Assembly (NCBI GenBank): GCA_002368795.1
Contig: DFFG01000034.1
Location: 22,292 to 62,861 of the forward strand
DNA length: 40,570 nucleotides
Origin: Eubacterium sp. UBA3782
GTDB lineage: Bacteria > Bacillota > Clostridia > Lachnospirales > Lachnospiraceae
Reading direction: 5' to 3'
Shown here: piece after piece, positions 8,245 through 16,268 of the stretch
Layout: every line of letters starts with the position of its first letter
Position numbering within the stretch: the stretch's first letter is position 1
Made by a program: the position numbers and the translations under genes
The notes under the pieces: model-generated
Database searches by the model: none
Told to the model about the DNA's origin: nothing
What the model saw: only the letters and a program-made list of their open reading frames with translations

Positions 8245-9207
8245 ATGCAGTGGAGAGATTTTCTTCCTCTGTTTATCGCGTTTGCGGTAAGCACCGCAGT
8301 AACGGCATATTTGATTCCGTTTCTTAAAAAAGTAAAAACGACACAGACGGAGCGTGAGGAGGGTGTAAAATCCCATCTGGCCAAGGCGGGAACGCCGACC
8401 ATGGGCGGTATCGCGATCCTTGCGGGCATCCTGGTCGTGGTGGTGATCTATGCACCCCAGATCCCGATGATCATACCGGTCATGATCCTGACCATCGGTT
8501 TTGGCATCATCGGATTTCTGGATGATTACCTGAAGGTCATCCTGCGGCGGTCGGACGGTCTGCTGCCCTGGCAGAAGCTGCTGCTGGAGTTTGCCGTGAC
8601 GACGCTGTACCTGATCTATCTGGAGAGGATCAGCCATGCGGCCCTGGATATGATCATACCTTTCGCAGGACTTCGGACCATCAACATCGGCCCGCTGGCA
8701 TTTCCCTTTGCCTATATTGTCATCCTGGCTACGGTCAATGGCGTGAATTTCACGGACGGTGTGGACGGCCTGGCCTCCAGCGTTACCATGGCTGCGGCGC
8801 TTTTCTTTACCTGTGCATCCGTCATCCTGAAGGCTGGCATTACGTCGATCACCCTCGCCGTGATGGGCGCGCTGATGGGCTTTCTGGTATTTAATGCACA
8901 TCCGGCAAAGATCTTTATGGGAGATACCGGCTCCCTGGCCCTCGGCGGCTTTGTCGCCGGAACGGCCTATATGCTGCATATGCCGCTGTTTATCCCGATC
9001 TTTGGTTTTATCTATGCCTTCGAGCTTCTCTCTGTTGTTATGCAGGTCAGCTACTTCAAGATCACCCACGGCAAGCGGATCTTCCGTATGACGCCCATCC
9101 ATCATCATTTTGAGCTGTGCGGCTGGTCGGAGACCCAGATCGTATTCCGGTTTACCATCCTGACGATCCTGCTGTGTGCCCTTTCTCTGGGCTGTATTCT
9201 GAACTGA
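8245..9207 (+). CDS. mraY: Phospho-N-acetylmuramoyl-pentapeptide-transferase MraY
   Basis: MraY transfers phospho-MurNAc-pentapeptide from UDP to undecaprenyl phosphate, making lipid I in the cytoplasmic membrane. The 320-aa polytopic protein carries the family motifs: TPTMGG near the N-terminus, DDYLK with the paired aspartates, NFTDGVDGLA with the catalytic aspartate region, FMGDTGSLALGG, and the histidine-rich PIHHHFELCGWSE. The ATG at 8245 lies 34 bp after the PBP stop, behind AAAGGGGGATGACCGAAG. It belongs to the dcw operon. Confidence 0.96.
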   Translation: MQWRDFLPLFIAFAVSTAVTAYLIPFLKKVKTTQTEREEGVKSHLAKAGTPTMGGIAILAGILVVVVIYAPQIPMIIPVMILTIGFGIIGFLDDYLKVILRRSDGLLPWQKLLLEFAVTTLYLIYLERISHAALDMIIPFAGLRTINIGPLAFPFAYIVILATVNGVNFTDGVDGLASSVTMAAALFFTCASVILKAGITSITLAVMGALMGFLVFNAHPAKIFMGDTGSLALGGFVAGTAYMLHMPLFIPIFGFIYAFELLSVVMQVSYFKITHGKRIFRMTPIHHHFELCGWSETQIVFRFTILTILLCALSLGCILN

Positions 9208-9217
9208 GGAAAAATCA

Positions 9218-10573
9218 ATGGAATTAAAAAATAAAAAAGTACTGGTTTTTGGTGCGGGAAAGAGCGGCATCGGTGCCGCCCGCCTGCTGTGTGCCGTCGG
9301 TGCGCTGCCGCTGATCTATGATGGCAGCACAAAGGCTGACAGGGAGGCGATCCGGAAAGCGGTGGGAACAGAGATCCCTGTCATCCTGGGCGAGCTTCCG
9401 GAGACGGAGATGGACGCTCTGGACCTTGTGGTCATGAGCCCTGGCGTTCCCTGTGACCTGCCCGTGGTAAAGCAGTTTTACGCAAAGAGCATCCCGGTGT
9501 GGGGCGAGATCGAGTTGGCATATCACATCGGCAAGGGCAGAGTCCTGGCGGTGACCGGTACCAATGGCAAGACCACTACGGTCACCCTTCTGGGCGAGAT
9601 CATGAAGAACTGGTACCCAGAGGTCTATGTGGTGGGCAATATCGGCACCCCCTATACCGATGTGGTGCTGCAGCAGTCCGACACTGCCTGGACAGTGGCG
9701 GAGGTCAGCAGCTTTCAGCTGGAAACGATCCAGGATTTCCATCCGGTGGTCAGCGCCATCACCAACATCACCCCCGACCATCTGAACCGTCATCATACGA
9801 TGGAAGAGTACATCCGCTGCAAAGAGCGGATCACCGAGAATGCAGCGGCAGGGGATGCCTGTGTGCTCAACTATGAGGACGAGGTGTTAAGAAAATTTGG
9901 GGAAAGCTGCGGTGCAGAGGTGATTTGGTTCTCCAGCCGCCGTGTCCTTGAGAAGGGCATTTTCCTCGATGGGGATACCATCGTGATCCGGACAGAGAGC
10001 GAGACGATCCCCCTGGTGCGCACCGGCGAGCTTCAGCTGCTCGGACTTCATAACTTTGAGAATATCATGGTGGCTTCCGCGATGGCATGGAAGGCCGGCG
10101 TACCGGTGGAGAGCATCCGGCAGACCGTATGTGCCTTCCGCGGGGTAGAGCACCGGATCGAATACGTGACAGAAAAGAATGGCGTGCGCTATTACAACGA
10201 TTCCAAGGGAACGAACCCCGATGCAGCCATCAAGGGGATCGAGGCGATGAACCGTCCGACCCTGCTGATTGGCGGCGGATACGACAAGGAATCTTCCTAT
10301 GAGGAATGGATCAATGCCTTTGGAGGCAAAGTCCGTTATTTTGCACTGATCGGCCAGACCAGGGAAAAGATCGCAAAAGCAGCCATCGCCTGCGGCTTTC
10401 CGGAGGACCGGATCTTCTTCTTTGAGGATCTGGAGGCAGCCGTCAAGGCCTGCGCAGAAAATGCACGGCCGGGGGATGCGGTCCTTCTGTCGCCGGCATG
10501 CGCAAGCTGGGGCCAGTTTGCCAACTATGAGGAGCGGGGCGATCTGTTCAAGGAGTATGTCCGCAGACTGTAA
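9218..10573 (+). CDS. murD: UDP-N-acetylmuramoylalanine--D-glutamate ligase MurD
   Basis: MurD adds D-glutamate to UDP-MurNAc-L-alanine in the cytoplasm, with ATP hydrolysis. The 451-aa protein has the UDP-binding N-terminal Rossmann-type start (VLVFGAGKSGIGAARLL), the ATP loop TGTNGKTTT at about 113-121, the central-domain NITPDHLNRH segment, HRIEYV, and the C-terminal-domain YNDSKGTNPDAA motif. It begins 10 bp after mraY with GAGGAAAAATCA before the ATG. In most Firmicutes ftsW and murG come next; here ftsQ follows directly. Confidence 0.96.
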   Translation: MELKNKKVLVFGAGKSGIGAARLLCAVGALPLIYDGSTKADREAIRKAVGTEIPVILGELPETEMDALDLVVMSPGVPCDLPVVKQFYAKSIPVWGEIELAYHIGKGRVLAVTGTNGKTTTVTLLGEIMKNWYPEVYVVGNIGTPYTDVVLQQSDTAWTVAEVSSFQLETIQDFHPVVSAITNITPDHLNRHHTMEEYIRCKERITENAAAGDACVLNYEDEVLRKFGESCGAEVIWFSSRRVLEKGIFLDGDTIVIRTESETIPLVRTGELQLLGLHNFENIMVASAMAWKAGVPVESIRQTVCAFRGVEHRIEYVTEKNGVRYYNDSKGTNPDAAIKGIEAMNRPTLLIGGGYDKESSYEEWINAFGGKVRYFALIGQTREKIAKAAIACGFPEDRIFFFEDLEAAVKACAENARPGDAVLLSPACASWGQFANYEERGDLFKEYVRRL

Positions 10574-10598
10574 CAGGGATAAGGAGTCTTAAAGTCGG

Positions 10599-12137
10599 GT
10601 GAGTAGGTGGAACTGGAAAAAAATATTTCGGACGATCCGGACAGTGCTGATTGGGCTGTTCGTTGTTTTCGTACTCTTTATTGCCCTGTTCTACGTGCCC
10701 GATGACGGTGCCGAGGTCATCGGCAATACCCGGTATACGGCAGATCAGATCAGGCAGATGGTTCTGACCGATTTCAAAAACCGCAATTCCGTTTATCTGT
10801 CGGCTGTCGTGAAAAATGTAGAGCCCGCAAACGTTCCTTTCATCCGGAACATTGAGATCCGGTACGTCGGCCATAACAGGGTCGAGCTGCATGTAACAGA
10901 AAATATGCCGGTCGGCTATATCGAGCAGGACGGCTTTGATTTCTACTTTGATGATACAGGAATGATCCTGCAGGCCCTTCAGGCGCCGGGCAGCAGTACC
11001 GCTCCGGCATTGGCCGGGGGAGCAGCAGATCCTGCCGGCGGCACCCAGGAGGCGCTGACAGCTGAAGCGGTCACGGATACAGCAGAGCCGGCAGCGGAAG
11101 AAGAAAGCACCACGGCAGAGGATGCCGCCATGGAGGGAGCTTATCCATGGGAAGAAGAGGAGGCGGCAGCAGCTGAAAGCACAGAAGCTCTGCAGAGCAG
11201 TTCCGATGGTGCAGCTGACGGTACGGAAGCTGCGGCAGGTGCCGGAGAGGCAGGTATCGGCGAAGCAGGTGCCGGAGAGGCAGGTATCGGTGAAGCAGGT
11301 GCCGGAGAGGCAGGTATCGGTGAAGCAGGGGTCGGAGAAGCAGGTATCGGCGAAGCAGGTGTCGGCGAAGCAGGTGTCGGAGAGGCAGCTGACGGAGAAG
11401 CGGATATAACATCTGTATCAGAAGCAGACAATGCCTCCTCGTCCGTATCCCAGGAAGAGGCTGCCGAAGTGGTGAGTGTAACGGTAAATACCGTCTCCGG
11501 CGAGACATCCCAGGGGGTTATCCTTCCGGATGCCGCGCTTTTCCAGGCGGATCTTACCGATATCCTGCGGGTCGAAGGACTCGTGGAAAAGGGAACGGCC
11601 CTGCATCAGGGAATGAAGATCGTGCCCAAGGATAAAAAGATCTTTTCCTCCATCCAGGCGCTGAGCAAGATCGTCAGCAAGCTGGAGATGAAGCCGGATT
11701 ATGTGGAGATCACAGACGGCAGCCACATGAGCCTGCATTTTGGCACGATCATCATTGCGCTGGGAAAGGATACCAACCTTGAGACCAAGATGAGCAGGGC
11801 AGCGGCTATCATGGAGCAGCTGACCGGGATGTCCGGCACGCTTCATCTGGAGACCTACACCGACAGCACCGTCAATATCGTATTTGAAACGGATGCGGTG
11901 ACAGAGCCGGAGAAGCGGGATTCCGAGGACGATTCGGCCTGGGAGGACCTTCAGGAATACGAGGAGAATGAAGGCCTTGATATTTCCTGGGCGGAGGCCT
12001 GGAACCAGCACAACAACGAGGAAGGCGACAAGAAAAAGCCGGAGGACGGCAGCGAAGAGAGCACGGAAGGCGAGATCCAGACAGATGCCCATGGCTACTA
12101 TGGTACAAATGGGTACCAGAGCCAGGACTACGGCTGA
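10599..12137 (+). CDS. ftsQ: FtsQ/DivIB-type division protein with repeat insertion
   Basis: This is a bitopic division protein that links FtsL and the PBP in the divisome. A short cytoplasmic part is followed by one membrane segment (about 14-32) and a POTRA-like domain (about 37-105, with VGHNRVELHVTENMPVGYIEQDG). An acidic, Ala/Gly/Glu-rich insertion then occupies about residues 135-310, including roughly ten GEAGx pentapeptides. The conserved beta domain resumes at about 315 (ILRVEGLVEKG, KIVSKLEMKPDYVEI). The C-terminus is again acidic. At 512 aa it is about twice the usual length, all from the insertion and tail. The start is GTG 10599, with AAGGAG at 10580-10585 at rather long spacing. 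Confidence 0.85.
   Translation: MSRWNWKKIFRTIRTVLIGLFVVFVLFIALFYVPDDGAEVIGNTRYTADQIRQMVLTDFKNRNSVYLSAVVKNVEPANVPFIRNIEIRYVGHNRVELHVTENMPVGYIEQDGFDFYFDDTGMILQALQAPGSSTAPALAGGAADPAGGTQEALTAEAVTDTAEPAAEEESTTAEDAAMEGAYPWEEEEAAAAESTEALQSSSDGAADGTEAAAGAGEAGIGEAGAGEAGIGEAGAGEAGIGEAGVGEAGIGEAGVGEAGVGEAADGEADITSVSEADNASSSVSQEEAAEVVSVTVNTVSGETSQGVILPDAALFQADLTDILRVEGLVEKGTALHQGMKIVPKDKKIFSSIQALSKIVSKLEMKPDYVEITDGSHMSLHFGTIIIALGKDTNLETKMSRAAAIMEQLTGMSGTLHLETYTDSTVNIVFETDAVTEPEKRDSEDDSAWEDLQEYEENEGLDISWAEAWNQHNNEEGDKKKPEDGSEESTEGEIQTDAHGYYGTNGYQSQDYG
11244..11393 (+). repeat. 15-bp coding tandem repeats (GEAGx) within ftsQ
   Basis: About ten 15-bp units code for GEAG followed by Ile, Ala or Val, and pairs of units form a 30-bp higher-order period. 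Because the unit is a multiple of three, gain or loss of units by replication slippage would leave the reading frame intact and only change the length of the extracytoplasmic linker. Confidence 0.9.
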
Positions 12138-12273
12138 TCCGTGGAAAGCGTCAAAAAGACATGCCGCTTCAGATGGCGTCCTGACAGGGATGGAACGCCG
12201 CAGGCAGGAAAAGCCGGTCATAGCCGTCAACTTGCCCAGATAAGGGCTTGAATATTTCGAAAATTAAAGATAT
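12138..12273 (+). other. ftsQ-ftsZ intergenic region, first part
   Basis: No gene is supported here. A hairpin GGCGT...ACGCC (about 12175-12199) and a small GCCC/GGGC dyad (about 12233-12246) are the only structures; none is followed by a T run, so no terminator is called between ftsQ and ftsZ. Confidence 0.4.
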
Positions 12274-12292
12274 TATAATCATGTATGATTAT
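12274..12292 (+). promoter_or_regulatory. ftsZ -10 region with overlapping perfect dyad
   Basis: TATAAT at 12274-12279 is a consensus -10 box. The best -35 candidates (TTGAAT at 12248-12253) give an over-long 20-bp spacer, so the promoter may need help. A perfect 8-bp inverted repeat, ATAATCAT (12275-12282), GT, ATGATTAT (12285-12292), overlaps the -10 box and covers the expected start of transcription. This is the classic place for a repressor operator. It lies 72 bp before the ftsZ start codon. Confidence 0.5.
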
Positions 12293-12363
12293 TTTTGAAT
12301 CTGACAGAGATAACAGCATGGGACATTGATCTATGGCTGCTGCACAATAAAGGAGGAAGCATC

Positions 12364-13500
12364 TTGTTAGAAATTATGACAAATGAAGCAGAGTCTTCTG
12401 CAAGAATTATCGTCGTTGGTGTTGGCGGTGCCGGCAATAACGCAGTAAACCGAATGGTCGACGAGACGATCGGCGGTGTCGAGTTCGTCGGTATCAATAC
12501 AGATAAGCAGGCACTTACCCTCTGCAAGGCTCCGACCGTGCTGCAGATCGGCGAGAAGGTCACCAAGGGCCTTGGCGCCGGCGCAAAGCCGGAGGTTGGC
12601 CAGAAGGCAGCCGAGGAGAGCGTCGAGGAGATCAAGAAACTCGTTGAGGGCGCAGATATGGTATTCGTCACCTGTGGTATGGGCGGCGGAACCGGAACCG
12701 GTGCTGCACCGATCGTTGCCGGCATCGCAAAAGAGATGGGCATCCTCACGGTAGGTGTTGTGACAAAGCCCTTCCGTTTCGAGGCAAAGACCCGCATGAG
12801 CAATGCTCTTGCCGGTATCGAGCGTCTGAAACAGAACGTGGATACGCTGATCGTTATCCCCAACGACAAGCTGCTTGAGATCGTAGACCGCCGCACGACC
12901 ATGCCGGAAGCTCTGAAGAAGGCTGACGAGGTCCTGCAGGAGGCTGTTCAGGGCATCACAGACCTGATCAACCTGCCCGCACTGATCAACCTTGACTTTG
13001 CGGATGTTCAGACCGTCATGAAGGATAAAGGTGTTGCCCATATCGGTATCGGTGAGGCAAAGGGCGATGACAAGGCTCTTGAGGCTGTTCAGGAGGCTGT
13101 ATCCAGCCCGCTGCTTGAGACCACCATCGAGGGCGCAAGCCACGTAATCATCAACATCAGCGGTGACATCAGCCTGATGGATGCCAACGATGCAGCAAGC
13201 TATGTTCAGAACCTGGCCGGCGATGATGCCAACATCATCTTCGGTGCTATGTACGATGATTCTGTACCGGATACCGCGAAGATCACCGTCATCGCAACCG
13301 GTCTGGATGAGGCCACCACAAAGCAGCCGAGCGTAGAGGCAGCAAAGAAAGAGGTTGAGGAGCAGAAGAAGACCTCCTTTGAGAATGCCGGCTACAAGAT
13401 GCCTTCCTTCAACGTACCGAAGGCAACGACCAGCGCTCCGAAGGCTCCGACAACACCCAGAAAGGATATCCAGATCCCGGATTTCCTGCAGAGAAGATAA
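12364..13500 (+). CDS. ftsZ: Cell division protein FtsZ
   Basis: FtsZ is the tubulin-like GTPase that forms the division ring. The 378-aa protein contains the nucleotide motif VGVGGAGNNAVNRM, the tubulin signature GGGTGTGAAP, the T7 loop NLDFADVQ with the catalytic aspartate, and the short C-terminal tail peptide IQIPDFLQRR, which binds partners such as FtsA or SepF. The start is the TTG at 12364: AAGGAGG at 12350-12356 sits 7 bases before it, while the ATG at 12376 would be 19 bases away. The resulting N-terminus (LLEIMTNE) is usual for the group. Codon use is more biased than in neighbours, consistent with high expression. Confidence 0.97.
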   Translation: MLEIMTNEAESSARIIVVGVGGAGNNAVNRMVDETIGGVEFVGINTDKQALTLCKAPTVLQIGEKVTKGLGAGAKPEVGQKAAEESVEEIKKLVEGADMVFVTCGMGGGTGTGAAPIVAGIAKEMGILTVGVVTKPFRFEAKTRMSNALAGIERLKQNVDTLIVIPNDKLLEIVDRRTTMPEALKKADEVLQEAVQGITDLINLPALINLDFADVQTVMKDKGVAHIGIGEAKGDDKALEAVQEAVSSPLLETTIEGASHVIINISGDISLMDANDAASYVQNLAGDDANIIFGAMYDDSVPDTAKITVIATGLDEATTKQPSVEAAKKEVEEQKKTSFENAGYKMPSFNVPKATTSAPKAPTTPRKDIQIPDFLQRR

Positions 13501-13523
13501 TATCCCGAAAGCTTTGGCTTGAC

Positions 13524-13608
13524 GGCAGCTTTGGCTGCCCCGGATAAAAAAGACTCCATGACGAATTTCCCGCGTATATTGCGATACGGAAAGGTCATGG
13601 AGTCTTTT
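13524..13608 (+). terminator. ftsZ terminator hairpins
   Basis: A small hairpin (GGCAGC 13524-13529, loop TTTG, GCTGCC 13534-13539) is followed by a strong one. GACTCCATGAC (13552-13562) pairs with GTCATGGAGTC (13594-13604) and is flanked by A6 on the left and TTTT on the right, so it can act on both strands. It ends the dcw cluster. Confidence 0.75.
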
Positions 13609-13628
13609 GCATACATTCATATTTATAG

Positions 13629-13714
13629 CCCACGTCCCTGGAAGGCATTACGCGAACGGCTTCGGCCCTTTGGGCCTGCAGAATGTTCTCTTTAATGTCT
13701 TCCAGGGACGTGGG
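13629..13714 (-). repeat. Family 1 palindromic element, copy 1
   Basis: This is an 86-bp near-palindrome. The outer arms CCCACGTCCCTGGAAG (13629-13644) and CTTCCAGGGACGTGGG (13699-13714) are perfectly complementary, and the inner stem is GGCCC/GGGCC. Its core (AACGGCTTCG, CTGCAGAATGTT, CTTTAATGTCTTCC) recurs at 21116, 21221 and 30637. The strand is set by taking the copy at 21116 as plus. On the minus strand it begins 42 bp beyond the aroE stop codon. Confidence 0.88.
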
Positions 13715-13756
13715 ATTCATTTATGCAAAAGGGGAGGGACTGAGGGATGCGCATGA

Positions 13757-14653
13757 TCAATCAGAAAAATACATTTGGCGGATCCGCTCGGTGGGCATTG
13801 CTTTACCGGTCCAGATACGGAAGGCTTCCGCACCTTGGTAGAGCAGCATGTACATGCCATTCATGGTCTGGCAGCCGGCTTCTTTTGCCAGTTTTAGAAA
13901 ACGGGTCTGCCGTGGCTGATAGATCACATCCGCCACGAACAGTTCTGGGCGAAACAGGGTGGGATCCTCGATGAGAGAGGCATTTTCAGCGGGCGACATC
14001 CCGACGGATGTTCCGTTGATCAGGATGTCGCTGGAGGCGATCGCTTCTGCCAGCATGCGCTGATCGCCAAGATCGCAGACTACAGCAGAGCATCCGGTAT
14101 CCGCCGAGATAGCTTCTGCCAGGGCAAGGGTGCGCTGATGGAACCGGCTTTCCGGACGGGCAAAAATGCGGAGCTCCTTCACACCGTCCAGCGCAGCCTG
14201 GGCACAGATCGCACTGGCCGCGCCGCCGCCGCCAAGGATCGTCATCCGTTTTCCTGCAGCGTCGAAGCCTGCTTCTGCCAGGGAAAGCATAAAGCCCTTT
14301 CCATCAGTATTGTGACCGATCAGGCGACCGTCCTGGTTGAGCACCGTGTTGACGGCACCGGTCAGCCTGGCCGCAGGAGAAAGCTCATCGGCGATCTCAG
14401 CCATGCGGTTTTTATGGGGCATGGTCAGATTGAAACCCTTGATTCCGCAGCAGCGAAGGCCCTCGACAGCTGCATCAAAATGTTCTGCCTCCACATCAAA
14501 GCAGAGATAGACAGCATCCATCTGCCAGCAGCGGAACGATTCGTTGTGCATGGCCGGTGACAGACTGTGGGCGACCGGATGTCCGAGCAGTCCGTAGAAT
14601 GATGTGTGGCCGGAGACCGGGATTCTCTCAGCATCCTCGACAAATATATCCAT
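13757..14653 (-). CDS. aroE: Shikimate dehydrogenase AroE
   Basis: AroE reduces 3-dehydroshikimate to shikimate with NADPH in the chorismate pathway. The 298-aa protein has the substrate-binding start (GLLGHPVAHSLSPAMHN), the catalytic lysine in NLTMPHKNRM, the NTVLNQDGRLIGHNTDGKGF segment with the catalytic aspartate, the nucleotide fold ILGGGGAASAI, and NGTSVGMSP. AGGGAGGG lies just before the start. It is transcribed alone, divergent from the aroD operon, so two steps of the same pathway share one intergenic region (14654-14821). Confidence 0.95.
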   Translation of the reverse strand: MDIFVEDAERIPVSGHTSFYGLLGHPVAHSLSPAMHNESFRCWQMDAVYLCFDVEAEHFDAAVEGLRCCGIKGFNLTMPHKNRMAEIADELSPAARLTGAVNTVLNQDGRLIGHNTDGKGFMLSLAEAGFDAAGKRMTILGGGGAASAICAQAALDGVKELRIFARPESRFHQRTLALAEAISADTGCSAVVCDLGDQRMLAEAIASSDILINGTSVGMSPAENASLIEDPTLFRPELFVADVIYQPRQTRFLKLAKEAGCQTMNGMYMLLYQGAEAFRIWTGKAMPTERIRQMYFSD

Positions 14654-14717
14654 AATAGCCCTCCCTCGCGGTGTGCGTGTATGCCCAGTATAACATGGGG
14701 ATAATCACAGGAGCAAT

Positions 14718-14746
14718 TAGACAATATAGGGTTTTTATATTATAAT
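14718..14746 (+). promoter_or_regulatory. Promoter of the aroD-FHA-ATPase operon
   Basis: TAGACA (14718-14723) and a consensus TATAAT (14741-14746) are 17 bp apart, giving a predicted transcript start near 14753, about 70 bp before the aroD ATG. Confidence 0.72.
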
Positions 14747-14821
14747 GTAACTCAAAAGCAGCCAAATCCCGACAATAAAAAACGTGGGAGGATCGGGTAA
14801 AAGGCTGCATAGGAGACATGT

Positions 14822-16252
14822 ATGGGATTATTTGATTTTCTGAAAAAACTGGCAGGCGTTGCGCCGGAAGAAACCAGCAGCGAGCAGAGTAAGCAGGTGG
14901 AAGAAGCCAAGGAAGAGCCAGCGGCAGCTCCGGCAGAAGAAGCTGTAGAGCAAACGGTGGAAACTCCGGCAGAAGAACCCGCAGCGCAGCCCGTGGAAGC
15001 TCCAGCTGAAGAACCTGCAGAGCAGCCTGAGGAAACTCCAGCAGAAGGACCTGCAGAGCAGCCCGAGGAAGCTCCAGCTGAAGAACCCGCAGAGCAGCCC
15101 GAGGAAGCTCCAACAGAAGAAACGGAAGAGCAGCCGGAACAGACACCTGCGGAATCGGAAGAGGCGGCAGAGGAGGCACCTGCTGAGCCAGAAGAGGCGG
15201 CAGAGGAGACCCCTGCAGAGCCGGAAGAGGCGGCAGAGGAGACATCCGCAGAACCGGAAGAGGCAGCAGAAGAAGCACCTGCAGTGCAGGAAGATACAGA
15301 TGAGTTTGACACCGGAAGGTTGGAAAAGCTGATTATGGAAAAGAGAAAAGAAAAGAAAAAGAAGAAAAAAGAAGATAAGGCAGCGAAAAAACTGAAGAAG
15401 GCGGAGCTCTCTGTCAGGGATGAGCAGGAGAAGGCTGACGAGCGGTCTCTTTATACCTGGACCAGAGATAAGAAGAAAAAGAACGGAAAGCCGGAGATCC
15501 TTGAAAAGATTCCGGTGACGGCGAAGGAGACCGTGATCGGAGAAGGACTTCCCAAGATCTGTGTGCCGATCTTTGCGGCTACTGATGAGGAGATCCTCAT
15601 GCAGGCAGAGTATATCCGCCAGGCAGGACCGGATCTTGTCGAGTGGCGTGCCGATCGGTATGTTGATGTATGTGATACAGAAAAAATGGGAGCGCTTCTG
15701 GAAAAACTTGCGGAAGTGCTGGGTTCCATGCCCCTCCTTCTGACGATCCGCAGCCGGCGTGAGGGCGGCGATATCGATCTGGAGCCGGCTGATTATGAGC
15801 GGATCCTGCTCTGGGCGGCGGCCAGACCTGAGATCGACCTGATCGATGTGGAAGGCCTGATGCCTGGTACGGATACGGAGCTGTTGATCCGGGATATCCA
15901 TGGGCTTGGAAAGTCGGTTATCTCTTCCTGTCATTTCTTTGACCGTACGCCAAAGAAGCAGGAGATGGAGCGGATCCTGGACAAGCTGGAGAGGACAGGA
16001 GGCGATATCCTGAAGCTGGCGGTCATGCCGGAGAAATCCAGGGATGTCCTGAAGCTGATGGATGTGACAGCTGAAAAGAATGACCGTACGCCCTGCCCGC
16101 TGATCACGATGGCTATGGGTGATATTGGACGCATTTCCAGGATCAGCGGACGGCTGACCGGATCCTGCGTGACGTTTGCGACAGTCGGACAATCCTCTGC
16201 ACCGGGGCAGATCCCTCTCGTTGAGCTGCGCAATATACTGAATCTGATCTGA
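14822..16252 (+). CDS. aroD: Type I 3-dehydroquinate dehydratase with long acidic repeat N-terminus
   Basis: The C-terminal half (about 238-476) is a type I dehydroquinase, which dehydrates 3-dehydroquinate to 3-dehydroshikimate through a Schiff base. Key residues are present: E274 in EWRAD, H371 in SSCHFFD, the Schiff-base lysine K398 in ILKLAVMP, and SSAPGQ near the end. The N-terminal half is foreign to the family. It opens with an amphipathic MGLFDFLKKLAG and continues with about 130 residues of Glu/Ala/Pro-rich repeats: 12-residue units like EAPAEEPAEQPE, then 11-residue units like APAEPEEAAEE. A lysine-rich coiled segment (KRKEKKKKKKEDK) follows. There is no stop or frameshift between the parts. 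The FHA gene follows 16 bp downstream. Confidence 0.9.
   Translation: MGLFDFLKKLAGVAPEETSSEQSKQVEEAKEEPAAAPAEEAVEQTVETPAEEPAAQPVEAPAEEPAEQPEETPAEGPAEQPEEAPAEEPAEQPEEAPTEETEEQPEQTPAESEEAAEEAPAEPEEAAEETPAEPEEAAEETSAEPEEAAEEAPAVQEDTDEFDTGRLEKLIMEKRKEKKKKKKEDKAAKKLKKAELSVRDEQEKADERSLYTWTRDKKKKNGKPEILEKIPVTAKETVIGEGLPKICVPIFAATDEEILMQAEYIRQAGPDLVEWRADRYVDVCDTEKMGALLEKLAEVLGSMPLLLTIRSRREGGDIDLEPADYERILLWAAARPEIDLIDVEGLMPGTDTELLIRDIHGLGKSVISSCHFFDRTPKKQEMERILDKLERTGGDILKLAVMPEKSRDVLKLMDVTAEKNDRTPCPLITMAMGDIGRISRISGRLTGSCVTFATVGQSSAPGQIPLVELRNILNLI
14990..15290 (+). repeat. Coding tandem repeats (36-bp then 33-bp units) in aroD
   Basis: Four or five units of 36 bp (EAPAEEPAEQPE type) are followed by four units of 33 bp (APAEPEEAAEE type). 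Both unit lengths keep the frame. The DNA units are close enough in sequence to recombine or slip, so length variation between strains is likely. Confidence 0.85.
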
Positions 16253-16268
16253 GTACGGAGAGACCCCT

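Noticed and set aside
14752..15312. Minus-strand Ser/Ala/Gly repeat protein opposite the aroD repeats
   Set aside because: The repetitive look comes from the repeated aroD coding DNA; it has no promoter, and the plus strand has a clear enzyme.
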